Part shown: positions 55,836-63,098 of the stretch, piece by piece | Layout of the letters: every line of letters begins with the position of its first letter | Numbering within the stretch: position 1 is the stretch's first letter | From: Marmoricola sp. Leaf446 | GTDB lineage: Bacteria > Actinomycetota > Actinomycetes > Propionibacteriales > Nocardioidaceae | DNA: 64,000 nucleotides | Reading direction: 5' to 3' | Assembly: GCF_001424755.1 (NCBI RefSeq) | Contig: NZ_LMRF01000001.1 | Span: 1,042,903-1,106,902 of the forward strand | Translations under genes and position numbers: made by a program | Notes under the pieces: generated by a model | What the model was told of the DNA's origin: nothing | Databases searched by the model: none | What the model saw: only the letters and a program-made list of their open reading frames with translations

Positions 55836-57269
55836 GTGGCACAGACGGCAACCACCGACGCCCCCGCCGAGCGCGGGCTCGCGCGCTTCGCCCAACGACT
55901 GGCCGGCTGGACCGAGCGGTGGTTCCCCGACGCCTACGTCTTCGCCCTCATCGGCGTCGTCGTGGTCTCGCTGGCCGCGCTGCTCAACGGCACCAGCCCC
56001 AAGGGCGTCGCCGAGGCCTTCGGGGGTGGCTTCTGGGACCTGACCGCCTTCACCCTCCAGATGGCGATGGTCGTGCTGACCGGCTACGTGGTCGCGACCT
56101 CCCCGCCGGCCGCCAAGCTGATCGAGCGCATCGCGCGGGTGCCGAGCACCGCCCGCGGCGCGGTCGCCTTCGTCGCGCTGATCTCGTGCCTGGTCTCGAT
56201 GCTCAACTGGGGCCTGAGCCTGGTCTTCAGCGGCCTCCTGGCCCGGGCCATCGCCCGGCGTCCCGACCTCCGGGCCGACTACCGCGCGCTCGGTGCTGCG
56301 GCGTACATGGGGCTCGGGGCGGTCTGGGCCCTGGGCCTGTCCTCCTCGGCCGCCCAGCTGCAGGCCACCGCCGCCTCGCTCCCGCCCGAGCTGCTCGAGA
56401 TCACCGGCGTGCTCGACTTCGGCGACACCATCCTGACCTGGCAGTCGCTGACGATGGCGCTGATCCTGATCGTGCTGACCGTGGCCATCTCGTGGCTCTC
56501 GGCGCCCCAGGGGGCCTCGATCAGGACCGCCGAGGACATGGACATCGACCTCGACGACACCGTGGCGAAGCCGGGCCCGCGCACGCGGCCCGGGGAGTAC
56601 CTCGAGCGCTCGCCCGTGCTGCCGATGCTGGTCGGCCTGCTCGCACTGATCTGGCTGGTCTACCAGTTCATCGAGAACCCGTTCCTGACCGTGGTCAGCA
56701 ACCTCAACACCTACCTGCTGGTGTTCGTGATCCTCGGCCTGGTGCTGCACGGCACCCCGCGCAACTTCCTCGACGCCGTCAGCAAGGCGGTGCCCACCAC
56801 GGCGGGCGTGCTGGTGCAGTACCCCCTGTACGCCGCGATGGCCGCCGTCCTGACCCGGGCGACCGGCAACGGCGGCCTCACCGTCTCCGAGCACCTCGCC
56901 GACCTGTTCACCAACCTCGGCGGGGGCGGCGGCTTCGCGATCGTGATCGCGATCTACACCGCCCTGCTCGGCCTGCTGGTGCCCTCCGGTGGTGGCAAGT
57001 GGCTGGTCGAGGCGCCGTACGTCATGCAGTCGGCCACCGACGTGGGCATGAACCTCGGCTGGACCGTCCAGATCTACAACGCCGCCGAGGCGCTGCCCAA
57101 CCTGGTCAACCCGTTCTTCATGCTCCCGCTGCTCGCCGTGCTGGGGCTGCGGGCCCGGGACCTGGTCGGGTTCACCTTCGTGCAGTTCCTCTTCCACCTG
57201 CCGGTGGTGCTGCTCCTGCTCTGGCTGCTCGGCATGACCTTCGAGTTCGAGCCGCCCGTCATCCCCTAG
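55836..57269 (+). CDS. Short-chain fatty acid transporter (AtoE family)
   Basis: Membrane transporter of 477 residues matching the AtoE family along its length. The opening RFAQRLAGWTERWFPDAYVF, LVSMLNWGLSLVFSGLLARA and LVPSGGGKWLVEAPYVMQSA are diagnostic. About 12 membrane segments. It would take up butyrate, acetoacetate or similar acids. GTG start with AAGGAG seven bases upstream. It stands alone; no acetoacetyl-CoA genes are adjacent, so the exact substrate is unknown. Confidence 0.9.
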   Translation: MAQTATTDAPAERGLARFAQRLAGWTERWFPDAYVFALIGVVVVSLAALLNGTSPKGVAEAFGGGFWDLTAFTLQMAMVVLTGYVVATSPPAAKLIERIARVPSTARGAVAFVALISCLVSMLNWGLSLVFSGLLARAIARRPDLRADYRALGAAAYMGLGAVWALGLSSSAAQLQATAASLPPELLEITGVLDFGDTILTWQSLTMALILIVLTVAISWLSAPQGASIRTAEDMDIDLDDTVAKPGPRTRPGEYLERSPVLPMLVGLLALIWLVYQFIENPFLTVVSNLNTYLLVFVILGLVLHGTPRNFLDAVSKAVPTTAGVLVQYPLYAAMAAVLTRATGNGGLTVSEHLADLFTNLGGGGGFAIVIAIYTALLGLLVPSGGGKWLVEAPYVMQSATDVGMNLGWTVQIYNAAEALPNLVNPFFMLPLLAVLGLRARDLVGFTFVQFLFHLPVVLLLLWLLGMTFEFEPPVIP

Positions 57270-57356
57270 CCCGCCGCCCCCGGGCCCGGGCCCCGGGGCT
57301 TCTCGCAGTGCGGACACCCGACGTGACCAGGTCCGGGCCCCGGCGTTGGCGGGGGC

Positions 57357-57479
57357 GTGGACCACGCACCCCTCGGCTACGAGCACCGCGACGAGCCCGG
57401 GATGCTCGGGTTCGTCGCCCGCTGGTGGCTGGCCCGCCGTCGCGCCCGGGTCCGCGCCGCGCTCCGGCGGCGGCGCTGA
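57357..57479 (+). CDS. Candidate 40-residue basic small protein
   Basis: Short frame of 40 residues: VDHAPLGYEHRDEPGMLGFV, then ARWWLARRRARVRAALRRRR. Third codon positions are almost all G or C, as in real genes here. The second half is a basic amphipathic helix with two tryptophans, suggesting membrane or nucleic-acid contact. The upstream GGCGGGGGC is a weak ribosome site. It fills the gap between the AtoE gene and the convergent metallo-hydrolase gene. No family is recognised. Confidence 0.4.
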   Translation: MDHAPLGYEHRDEPGMLGFVARWWLARRRARVRAALRRRR

Positions 57480-57498
57480 CCCCGGCGGGTCGGACGGG

Positions 57499-58362
57499 CT
57501 AGATGAGCGGCAGCCGCTTCTGGGAGCGCGGCAGGTGCTCGTAGCCCCGGCTCACCGCGTGGGCCAGGTCCTCGGCCGGGTAGGGCCACTGGCCCGCCGC
57601 GAGCGCCTCGGAGGCCGGCACGCCGCGCGAGGCGAGGTCGCGGATGGTCTCGGCCACCACCCCGATCGACGAGCGCTGCTCGAAGACGAAGTCGCGGTCC
57701 ACCGGCGCCCCGTGGCCCGGCACCACCACCGTGGCCGGGCCGACCAGCTCCAGGGCCAGGTCGAGGCTCAGCGGCCACTCCATCGGCCAGGAGTCGGCGC
57801 CCCACACCGGCATCCCCGACTCCTCGACGAGGTCGCCCGCGACCAGCACGTCGGCGTCCTCCACCCGGGCGACGAGGTCGCCGTCGGTGTGGCCGCGGCC
57901 CGGGTGGACCAGCTCCACCACCCGGTCGCCCAGGTCGATCGCCGTGACCGAGGAGAAGGTGCGGTCCGGCGGCGAGACGACCGCGGCCGCGGCCTCCTCG
58001 GCCCGCGGCCCGTCGTACGCCGCCACCGATCGGAGCAGGTGCCCCTCCCAGTCGCCGGCCTCGTGGCCGGTCACCACCACGTCCTCGCCGGCGGCGCGGG
58101 CGGCGGCGTTGCCGAGCACGTGGTCGAGGTGGGCGTGGGTGTTCACGACCTCGACCAGCGGGGCGCGGGTGGCGCGGCGCACGACCTCGAGGACCTCGGC
58201 GAAGGACGCGTCCGAGGTGTGGGTGTCGACCAGCAGCAGGCCGCGCTCGCCCTCGACGGCGGTGACGTTGACGTCCCACCAGGGATGACGCACCACCCAG
58301 ACGCGGTCGGCGAGCTCGGTCAGGGTGGGCTCGCCGTGGGGGCGTGGCGTGGCGTCGGACAC
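57499..58362 (-). CDS. MBL-fold metallo-hydrolase
   Basis: Metallo-beta-lactamase-fold hydrolase of 287 residues. The metal motif is VVNTHAHLDHVLGN (HxHxDH), with further ligands in ELVHPGRGHTDGDLV, DVLVAGDLVEESG and the C-terminal VVVPGHGAPVDR. It is cytoplasmic, with no signal peptide, so it is not a periplasmic beta-lactamase; relatives include quinoprotein-linked hydrolases, lactonases and glyoxalase II. GTG start at 58362 with a leaderless -10 box. Divergent from hrcA. Confidence 0.87.
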   Translation of the reverse strand: MSDATPRPHGEPTLTELADRVWVVRHPWWDVNVTAVEGERGLLLVDTHTSDASFAEVLEVVRRATRAPLVEVVNTHAHLDHVLGNAAARAAGEDVVVTGHEAGDWEGHLLRSVAAYDGPRAEEAAAAVVSPPDRTFSSVTAIDLGDRVVELVHPGRGHTDGDLVARVEDADVLVAGDLVEESGMPVWGADSWPMEWPLSLDLALELVGPATVVVPGHGAPVDRDFVFEQRSSIGVVAETIRDLASRGVPASEALAAGQWPYPAEDLAHAVSRGYEHLPRSQKRLPLI

Positions 58363-58368
58363 CCCGCG

Positions 58369-58374
58369 AGCGTA
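58369..58374 (-). promoter_or_regulatory. Leaderless -10 box (TACGCT)
   Basis: TACGCT on the minus strand ends six bases before the GTG at 58362. It is 18 bases from the CIRCE element of the divergent hrcA operon, so HrcA binding might also affect it. Confidence 0.45.
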
Positions 58375-58386
58375 TGACGCGGCGCG

Positions 58387-58418
58387 TAGACTTGGCACTC
58401 GGAAACCCGGAGTGCCAA
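58387..58418 (+). promoter_or_regulatory. CIRCE element and promoter of hrcA-dnaJ
   Basis: TTGGCACTC-9-GAGTGCCAA (58392-58418) is a perfect inverted repeat of the CIRCE type (TTAGCACTC-N9-GAGTGCTAA), with one compensated change per arm. A -10-like TAGACT (58387-58392) overlaps its left end, so HrcA bound here would block the promoter of its own operon. Confidence 0.92.
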
Positions 58419-58470
58419 CCTGGCCGCGGAGCCACCCGACGGGTGGACCGGACACGTGGACGGAGGAGCT

Positions 58471-59493
58471 GTGCAGGAGGACCGTCGGCTCGCCGTGCTG
58501 CGCGCCATCGTCGAGGACTACGTCGCCACCCGCGAGCCCGTGGGCAGCAAGGCGCTGGTCGAGCGGCACGCGCTCGGTGTCTCCCCGGCCACCGTCCGCA
58601 ACGACATGGCCGCGCTGGAGGAGGAGGGGCTGATCGCCCAGCCGCACACCAGTGCGGGCCGGATCCCCACCGACAAGGGTTACCGCTTCTTCGTCGACCG
58701 GCTGACGCAGGTCAAGCCGATGTCGGCGGCCGAGAAGCGCGCCATCGCACGCTTCCTCGAGGGTGCCCACGACCTCGACGACGTGATCTCGCGCTCGGTC
58801 CGGCTGCTGGCGCAGCTGACCCAGCAGGTCGCGATCGTGCAGTACCCCACCCTCGCCCGCTCCACGGTCCGCCACGTCGAGCTGGTGTCGCTGACCGAGA
58901 CCCGTGTGCTGCTCGTGCTGATCCTCTCCACCGGTCGCGTCGAGCAGCGCGTCGTCGAGCTGCCCGAGGGCCTCGACGCCGCCGCCCTGGCCGAGCTGCG
59001 GGGCAAGATCCTGCGCGCGGCCGTGGGGGAGCGGATCACCGAGGCGGCCACCGCGCTGGGCCGGCTCACCGAGCAGGTCGAGCCCGGCGACCGCACCCCG
59101 GTCGCCGTCATCGGCGCCGCCCTGGTCGAGGCGATGAGCAACGAGCGCACCGACGAGCGCGTCGTGGTCGGCGGCACCGCCAACCTCGCCCGGTTCGGCG
59201 ACGGCTTCGACCGCTCCATCAAGCCCATGCTCGAGGCGCTCGAGGAGCACGTCGTGCTGCTGCAGCTGCTCGGCGAGGCGACGTCGGCCGGCGCGGTGAC
59301 GGTGCGGATCGGGGCCGAGGGGCCCTACCGCGAGCTCGCCACCACCTCGGTCGTGGCCACCGGCTACGGCCCCGGCGAGGAGGTCGTCGGCTCGCTCGGC
59401 GTGGTCGGCCCCACCCGCATGGACTACCCCGGGTCGATGGCCGCCGTGCGCGCGGTCGCCCGCTACGTCTCCACCATCCTCGACCAGGCCTGA
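58471..59493 (+). CDS. hrcA: Heat-inducible transcription repressor HrcA
   Basis: Repressor of class I heat-shock genes, 340 residues. The winged-helix N-terminus has [40 protein letters not shown] and [20 protein letters not shown], as in all HrcA proteins. The GAF-like dimerisation part contains [20 protein letters not shown] and [24 protein letters not shown] at 58471 preceded by GGAGGAG was chosen; an in-frame GTG at 58456 is possible. It binds the CIRCE upstream, and GroEL is expected to modulate it. Confidence 0.96.
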   Translation: MQEDRRLAVLRAIVEDYVATREPVGSKALVERHALGVSPATVRNDMAALEEEGLIAQPHTSAGRIPTDKGYRFFVDRLTQVKPMSAAEKRAIARFLEGAHDLDDVISRSVRLLAQLTQQVAIVQYPTLARSTVRHVELVSLTETRVLLVLILSTGRVEQRVVELPEGLDAAALAELRGKILRAAVGERITEAATALGRLTEQVEPGDRTPVAVIGAALVEAMSNERTDERVVVGGTANLARFGDGFDRSIKPMLEALEEHVVLLQLLGEATSAGAVTVRIGAEGPYRELATTSVVATGYGPGEEVVGSLGVVGPTRMDYPGSMAAVRAVARYVSTILDQA

Positions 59494-59579
59494 CGGCCTC
59501 CCGCTCCACCGACCCACCCGATCCTGCCTGCCCCTGACCGCGGCCCCGGCCGCCCGTCCCGAACCCGAAAGAGACACCG

Positions 59580-60752
59580 TTGAGCCAGGACCCCTACGAG
59601 ATCCTCGGCGTCTCCCGCGACGCCGAGGCCGACGAGATCAAGAAGGCCTACCGCCGTCTGGCCCGTCAGCTGCACCCCGACGTGAACCCCGACCCGGAGA
59701 CCCAGGAGCGGTTCAAGGAGGTCTCCGCGGCCTACGAGGTGCTCGCCGACCCCGAGAAGCGCCGGATGTACGACCTCGGCGGCGACCCCTTCGGTCGGGG
59801 CGGTGCCGGGGCCGGCCAGGGCGCGGGCTTCTCGTTCACCGACATCATGGACGCCTTCTTCGGCGGCCAGGCCGGTGGCGCCGGACAGGGTCGCGGACCC
59901 CGGCCGCGCTCGCGGCGCGGCCAGGACGCCCTCGTCCGGCTCGAGGTCGACCTGGCCGAGGCGGCGTTCGGGGTCTCCCGCGAGCTCAAGGTCGACACGG
60001 CCGTGCTCTGCACCGTCTGCGAGGGCAGCGGCGCGGCCCAGGGCTCCACGCCGGTCACCTGCGAGACCTGCCACGGCCGCGGCGAGGTGCAGCAGGTGCA
60101 GCGCTCGTTCCTCGGCGAGGTCCGCACGCTGCGGGCCTGCCCGGCCTGCCGTGGCTTCGGCGAGATCATCCCCGAGCCGTGCCGCGAGTGCTCCGGCGAC
60201 GGCCGGGTCCGGTCGCGCCGCACGCTCACCGTCAAGATCCCGCCGGGCGTCGACACCGGCACCCGCGTGCAGCTCGCCGGTGAGGGCGAGACCGGTCCCG
60301 GCGGCGGGCCCGCGGGCGACCTCTACGTCGAGATCCAGGTCGCGCCCCACGAGGTGTTCAGCCGCGACGGCACCGACCTGCGCTGCCACGTCACGGTCCC
60401 GATGACGGCCGCCGCGCTCGGCACCACGATCAAGATGCCGCTGCTCGAGGCCGACGTCGCCGAGGCCGACTCCGAGATGGACCTCTGGGTCGACGTCGAG
60501 GTCCGCCCCGGCACCCAGTCTGGCCAGGAGCAGGTGCTGCGCGGCCGCGGCATCCCGCACCTGCGCTCGCAGGTGCGCGGCGACCTCGTCATCACCATCG
60601 ACGTGGAGACCCCCGCCCGCCTCGACGACCGCCAGACCGAGCTGCTCCAGGAGCTGGCCCGGCTGCGTCACGAGGAGTCGCCCGACGGCCGGATCCAGCA
60701 GCCCCACAAGGGCATGTTCGGCCGGCTGCGCGACGCCTTCCACCCCCGCTAG
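59580..60752 (+). CDS. dnaJ: Chaperone protein DnaJ
   Basis: Co-chaperone of DnaK, 390 residues. The J domain has the HPD motif in [19 protein letters not shown] glycine-rich stretch (about 75-115) precedes the zinc domain with four CxxCxGxG repeats: [24 protein letters not shown] and CRECSGDG (about residues 143-210). The C-terminal substrate-binding domain follows. It starts with TTG at 59580, with GAAAGAGA about six bases upstream. In the hrcA operon, as is usual for the second DnaJ of actinobacteria. Confidence 0.96.
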   Translation: MSQDPYEILGVSRDAEADEIKKAYRRLARQLHPDVNPDPETQERFKEVSAAYEVLADPEKRRMYDLGGDPFGRGGAGAGQGAGFSFTDIMDAFFGGQAGGAGQGRGPRPRSRRGQDALVRLEVDLAEAAFGVSRELKVDTAVLCTVCEGSGAAQGSTPVTCETCHGRGEVQQVQRSFLGEVRTLRACPACRGFGEIIPEPCRECSGDGRVRSRRTLTVKIPPGVDTGTRVQLAGEGETGPGGGPAGDLYVEIQVAPHEVFSRDGTDLRCHVTVPMTAAALGTTIKMPLLEADVAEADSEMDLWVDVEVRPGTQSGQEQVLRGRGIPHLRSQVRGDLVITIDVETPARLDDRQTELLQELARLRHEESPDGRIQQPHKGMFGRLRDAFHPR

Positions 60753-60761
60753 GCCGACCGC

Positions 60762-61514
60762 GTGAGCCTGCCCGTCTTCCTCGGACCGGTCACCGACGCC
60801 CGTGTCGGTGATCGGGTCCGGGTCGAGGGCGACGAGGCCCGGCACGCGGTCGTGGTGCGTCGCACGCGTGTCGGCGAGCAGGTCGTGCTCACCGACGGCG
60901 AGGGCACGGCGGTCACCGGCGAGGTGGTGGAGGCGCAGAAGAACGCGTTCGTGGTGTCGGTCACCGACGTGCGCCACGAGGACCGTGCCGCCCCCCACGT
61001 CACCGTCGTCCAGGCCGTGCCCAAGGGCGACCGCGGCGAGCTGGCCGTCGAGGTGCTGACCGAGGTCGGCGTCGACCGCGTCGTGCCCTGGGCGGCGGCG
61101 CGCTGCGTCGGGGTCTGGCGCGGTGAACGGGCCGAGAAGTCGCTGGCCAAGTGGCGCGCCACCGCCCGCGAGGCCGGCAAGCAGTCCCGCCGCGCCTGGC
61201 TGCCGGAGGTGCGTCGCCTCGCCGCGACCGCCGACGTCGTCGCCCTGCTGGAGGACGCTGACCTGGGGGTGGTGCTGCACGAGGCGGCCGACACGGCCTT
61301 CGCGGCGCTGCCGCTCGCGGTCGACGGCGTCGAGGTCGGCACGGTCGTCGTGGTCGTCGGCCCCGAGGGCGGGCTCACCGACGAGGAGGTCGCGACCTTC
61401 GCCGCGGTCGGGGGCACCCACGTGGTCACCGTCGGCCGGTCGGTGCTCCGCACCTCGACGGCCGGCGTGGTCGCCGTCGCGGCCCTGCTCTCCCGGACGG
61501 GTCGCTGGGCCTAG
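60762..61514 (+). CDS. rsmE: 16S rRNA (uracil1498-N3)-methyltransferase RsmE
   Basis: SPOUT-class methyltransferase that modifies U1498 of 16S rRNA in the decoding centre. It has 250 residues. An N-terminal PUA-like part (EGDEARHAVVVRRTRVGEQV) is followed by the knotted domain with VVQAVPKGDRGELAVEVLTE, VGVDRVVPWAAARCVGVW and VVVVGPEGGLTDEEVATFAA. It lies nine bases after dnaJ, an order conserved in many bacteria. GTG start. Its stop overlaps a convergent gene. Confidence 0.95.
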   Translation: MSLPVFLGPVTDARVGDRVRVEGDEARHAVVVRRTRVGEQVVLTDGEGTAVTGEVVEAQKNAFVVSVTDVRHEDRAAPHVTVVQAVPKGDRGELAVEVLTEVGVDRVVPWAAARCVGVWRGERAEKSLAKWRATAREAGKQSRRAWLPEVRRLAATADVVALLEDADLGVVLHEAADTAFAALPLAVDGVEVGTVVVVVGPEGGLTDEEVATFAAVGGTHVVTVGRSVLRTSTAGVVAVAALLSRTGRWA

Positions 61515-61786
61515 CGGGGACCTGGTCCGGTCTCGACGCCCTCCAGGAAGTCCACCACCACCGCGAGCGGCATCTCGCAGGGCTTGAGGACCCAGCCGTC
61601 GCCCAGGGCGTAGGCGTTGGTGCTGACCACGGCGGAGCCGTCGAGGGCCTCGGCCCAGACGCTGGCGCTGCGGCCCCCGGTCCGGGTGGTGCGCGTGACC
61701 GACCAGCGTCGCCCGGCGTACGACGCCTCCGACCAGCCCTCGGGCACCCGGGCCAGCAGCGCGGCCACGGGGTCGGGCGTGCTCAC
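61511..61786 (-). CDS. Hypothetical small protein
   Basis: Protein of 91 residues: VSTPDPVAALLARVPEGWSE at the start, RRWSVTRTTRTGGRSASVWA in the middle, and a C-terminal helix (PLAVVVDFLEGVETG). No signal peptide or membrane helix. The fold suggested by the strand-rich middle is not recognised, though similar small proteins occur next to rsmE in actinobacteria. GTG start overlapping the stop of the upstream Gmad2-like gene by four bases, so the two are coupled. Confidence 0.7.
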   Translation of the reverse strand: MSTPDPVAALLARVPEGWSEASYAGRRWSVTRTTRTGGRSASVWAEALDGSAVVSTNAYALGDGWVLKPCEMPLAVVVDFLEGVETGPGPR

Positions 61787-62646
61787 CGGACCCGCAGCCG
61801 CTTGGTGTCGCGGCTCCCGTCGACCAGCGAGACGACGAGGGTGAAGTCGCCGACGGGGGAGGAGACGTCGGCGGCGTACGACGCGACCTCCCCGGGTCGC
61901 TCCGTCCCGGCCGTGCCCTCCCGCACCACCTCGTCGCCGTCGAGCAGCCGCCACGTGACCCGGCCGTCCTCGACGCGCGCCCAGCCGCGCACGGTGAAGG
62001 CGCTGCTCACCACGGCGCCGTCGGCGGGGCTGTCGACCAGCACGCGCGAGACCGCCGTCTCGTCGGGGACGACGGGCTCGCCGAGCGGGACGCCCCACAG
62101 CTCCTCGGTCGGGGCGCCGTCGAGCAGGACCTCGACCGGCAGCCGGCTGCGGGTGGCGGTGTCGACCGTCCACACCAGCGCCTGCAGCGCCGTGGCCGCC
62201 TCCTCGCGGTCGACGTCGACGTCGGTGTCGAGCCCGGCGAGGTCCACCGTGACGCGGTCGCTGCCGACCCGGGTGGCCACGCGGGCCTCCACCCGCGGCC
62301 ACGCCGGGGCGAGGTCGTCGTCGACCACCTGGCGGCTGACCAGCTGCTCGACCGCCACCTGCACGTCGTCGCCGGTGGCGTCCTCGACGAGGTGGCGGTC
62401 GGCGAACAGCAGCGTGCCGCCGCGGGCCGCGGCGTACGTCGTCACCGCCAGGTCGCGCGGCTCCTGCTCCTCACCCGTGGACCCGGTCGCCCGGGTCTCG
62501 TCGACCACCCCGTCGGTCGGCGCCGCGGGCCGCCCGCGGTCCGCGGCCCACGTGACGCCCCCGATGACCACCGTCGTCGCCACGGCGGCGGCCAGCACGC
62601 GCGGCACCCACCACGCGGGGCGCTGGTCGTCGGGCTGCGCGGTCAT
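61783..62646 (-). CDS. Membrane-anchored GerMN/Gmad2-like protein
   Basis: Protein of 287 residues with one N-terminal membrane helix (VLAAAVATTVVIGGVTWAAD), so most of it lies outside the cell. The middle (about 65-190) resembles a GerMN-type domain: QVAVEQLVSRQ, DRVTVDLAGLDTDVDVDREE and ALQALVWTVDTATRSRLPV. The C-terminal part (about 200-287) is an immunoglobulin-like Gmad2 domain: VLVDSPADGAVVSSAFTVRG. Such proteins are thought to bind peptidoglycan or spore/cell-wall components; here the role is unknown. ATG start at 62646. Confidence 0.78.
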   Translation of the reverse strand: MTAQPDDQRPAWWVPRVLAAAVATTVVIGGVTWAADRGRPAAPTDGVVDETRATGSTGEEQEPRDLAVTTYAAARGGTLLFADRHLVEDATGDDVQVAVEQLVSRQVVDDDLAPAWPRVEARVATRVGSDRVTVDLAGLDTDVDVDREEAATALQALVWTVDTATRSRLPVEVLLDGAPTEELWGVPLGEPVVPDETAVSRVLVDSPADGAVVSSAFTVRGWARVEDGRVTWRLLDGDEVVREGTAGTERPGEVASYAADVSSPVGDFTLVVSLVDGSRDTKRLRVR

Positions 62647-62726
62647 GGCACCTCCTGCGGTCACGGTACGGCGGCCCGCCGTCCGCCGGCGGCCCACGAG
62701 GGGTCGTGGCCGGCGCGGCCGTCGGT

Positions 62727-62732
62727 CATAGT
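62727..62732 (+). promoter_or_regulatory. Leaderless -10 box of the HIT gene (CATAGT)
   Basis: CATAGT ends six bases before the ATG at 62739, supporting that start and a leaderless transcript. Confidence 0.45.
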
Positions 62733-62738
62733 GGGCCC

Positions 62739-63098
62739 ATGAGCGCGTCGAGCCCCGCCGAGGACTGCCTGTTCTGCCGCATCGTCGCGGGGGAGGTCCC
62801 GGCCGACGTGGTCCACCGCGGCGAGACGACGCTGGCCTTCCGCGACGTGAACCCGCAGGCGCCCACCCACGTGCTCGTCGTGCCGCAGGCCCACCACGTC
62901 GACGCGGCCGCGCTCGCCCAGGACGACCCCGCCACCCTGGCCCACCTCGTCGACGCCGCCCGCGAGGTCGCCGCGGCCGAGGGCCTCGACGAGGGCTACC
63001 GGCTCGTGTTCAACACCGGCGCCCAGGCCGGTCAGACGGTCTTCCACGTCCACCTGCACCTGCTCGGTGGCCGCGACCTGGGCTGGCCGCCCGGATGA
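62739..63098 (+). CDS. HIT-family nucleotide-binding hydrolase (Hint type)
   Basis: Small purine-nucleotide phosphoramidase of 119 residues. CLFCRIVAGEVPADVVHRGE is the Hint N-terminus and HVHLHLLGGRDLGWPPG contains the histidine triad (HxHxH). The cysteine pair CLFC may bind zinc. The activity is usually the release of AMP from lysyl-AMP-type adducts; the cellular role is broad. It has an ATG start at 62739. Its stop overlaps the next gene start (ATGA). Confidence 0.93.
   Translation: MSASSPAEDCLFCRIVAGEVPADVVHRGETTLAFRDVNPQAPTHVLVVPQAHHVDAAALAQDDPATLAHLVDAAREVAAAEGLDEGYRLVFNTGAQAGQTVFHVHLHLLGGRDLGWPPG

Noticed and set aside
55836-57269. Possible anaerobic B12 (CbiK/CbiX) or cobalt transport gene near the AtoE gene
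   Set aside because: The protein clearly follows the AtoE fatty-acid transporter family and has no cobalt motifs.
57499-58362. Metallo-beta-lactamase resistance gene
   Set aside because: No signal peptide is present and the sequence fits general MBL-fold hydrolases rather than B1-B3 beta-lactamases.
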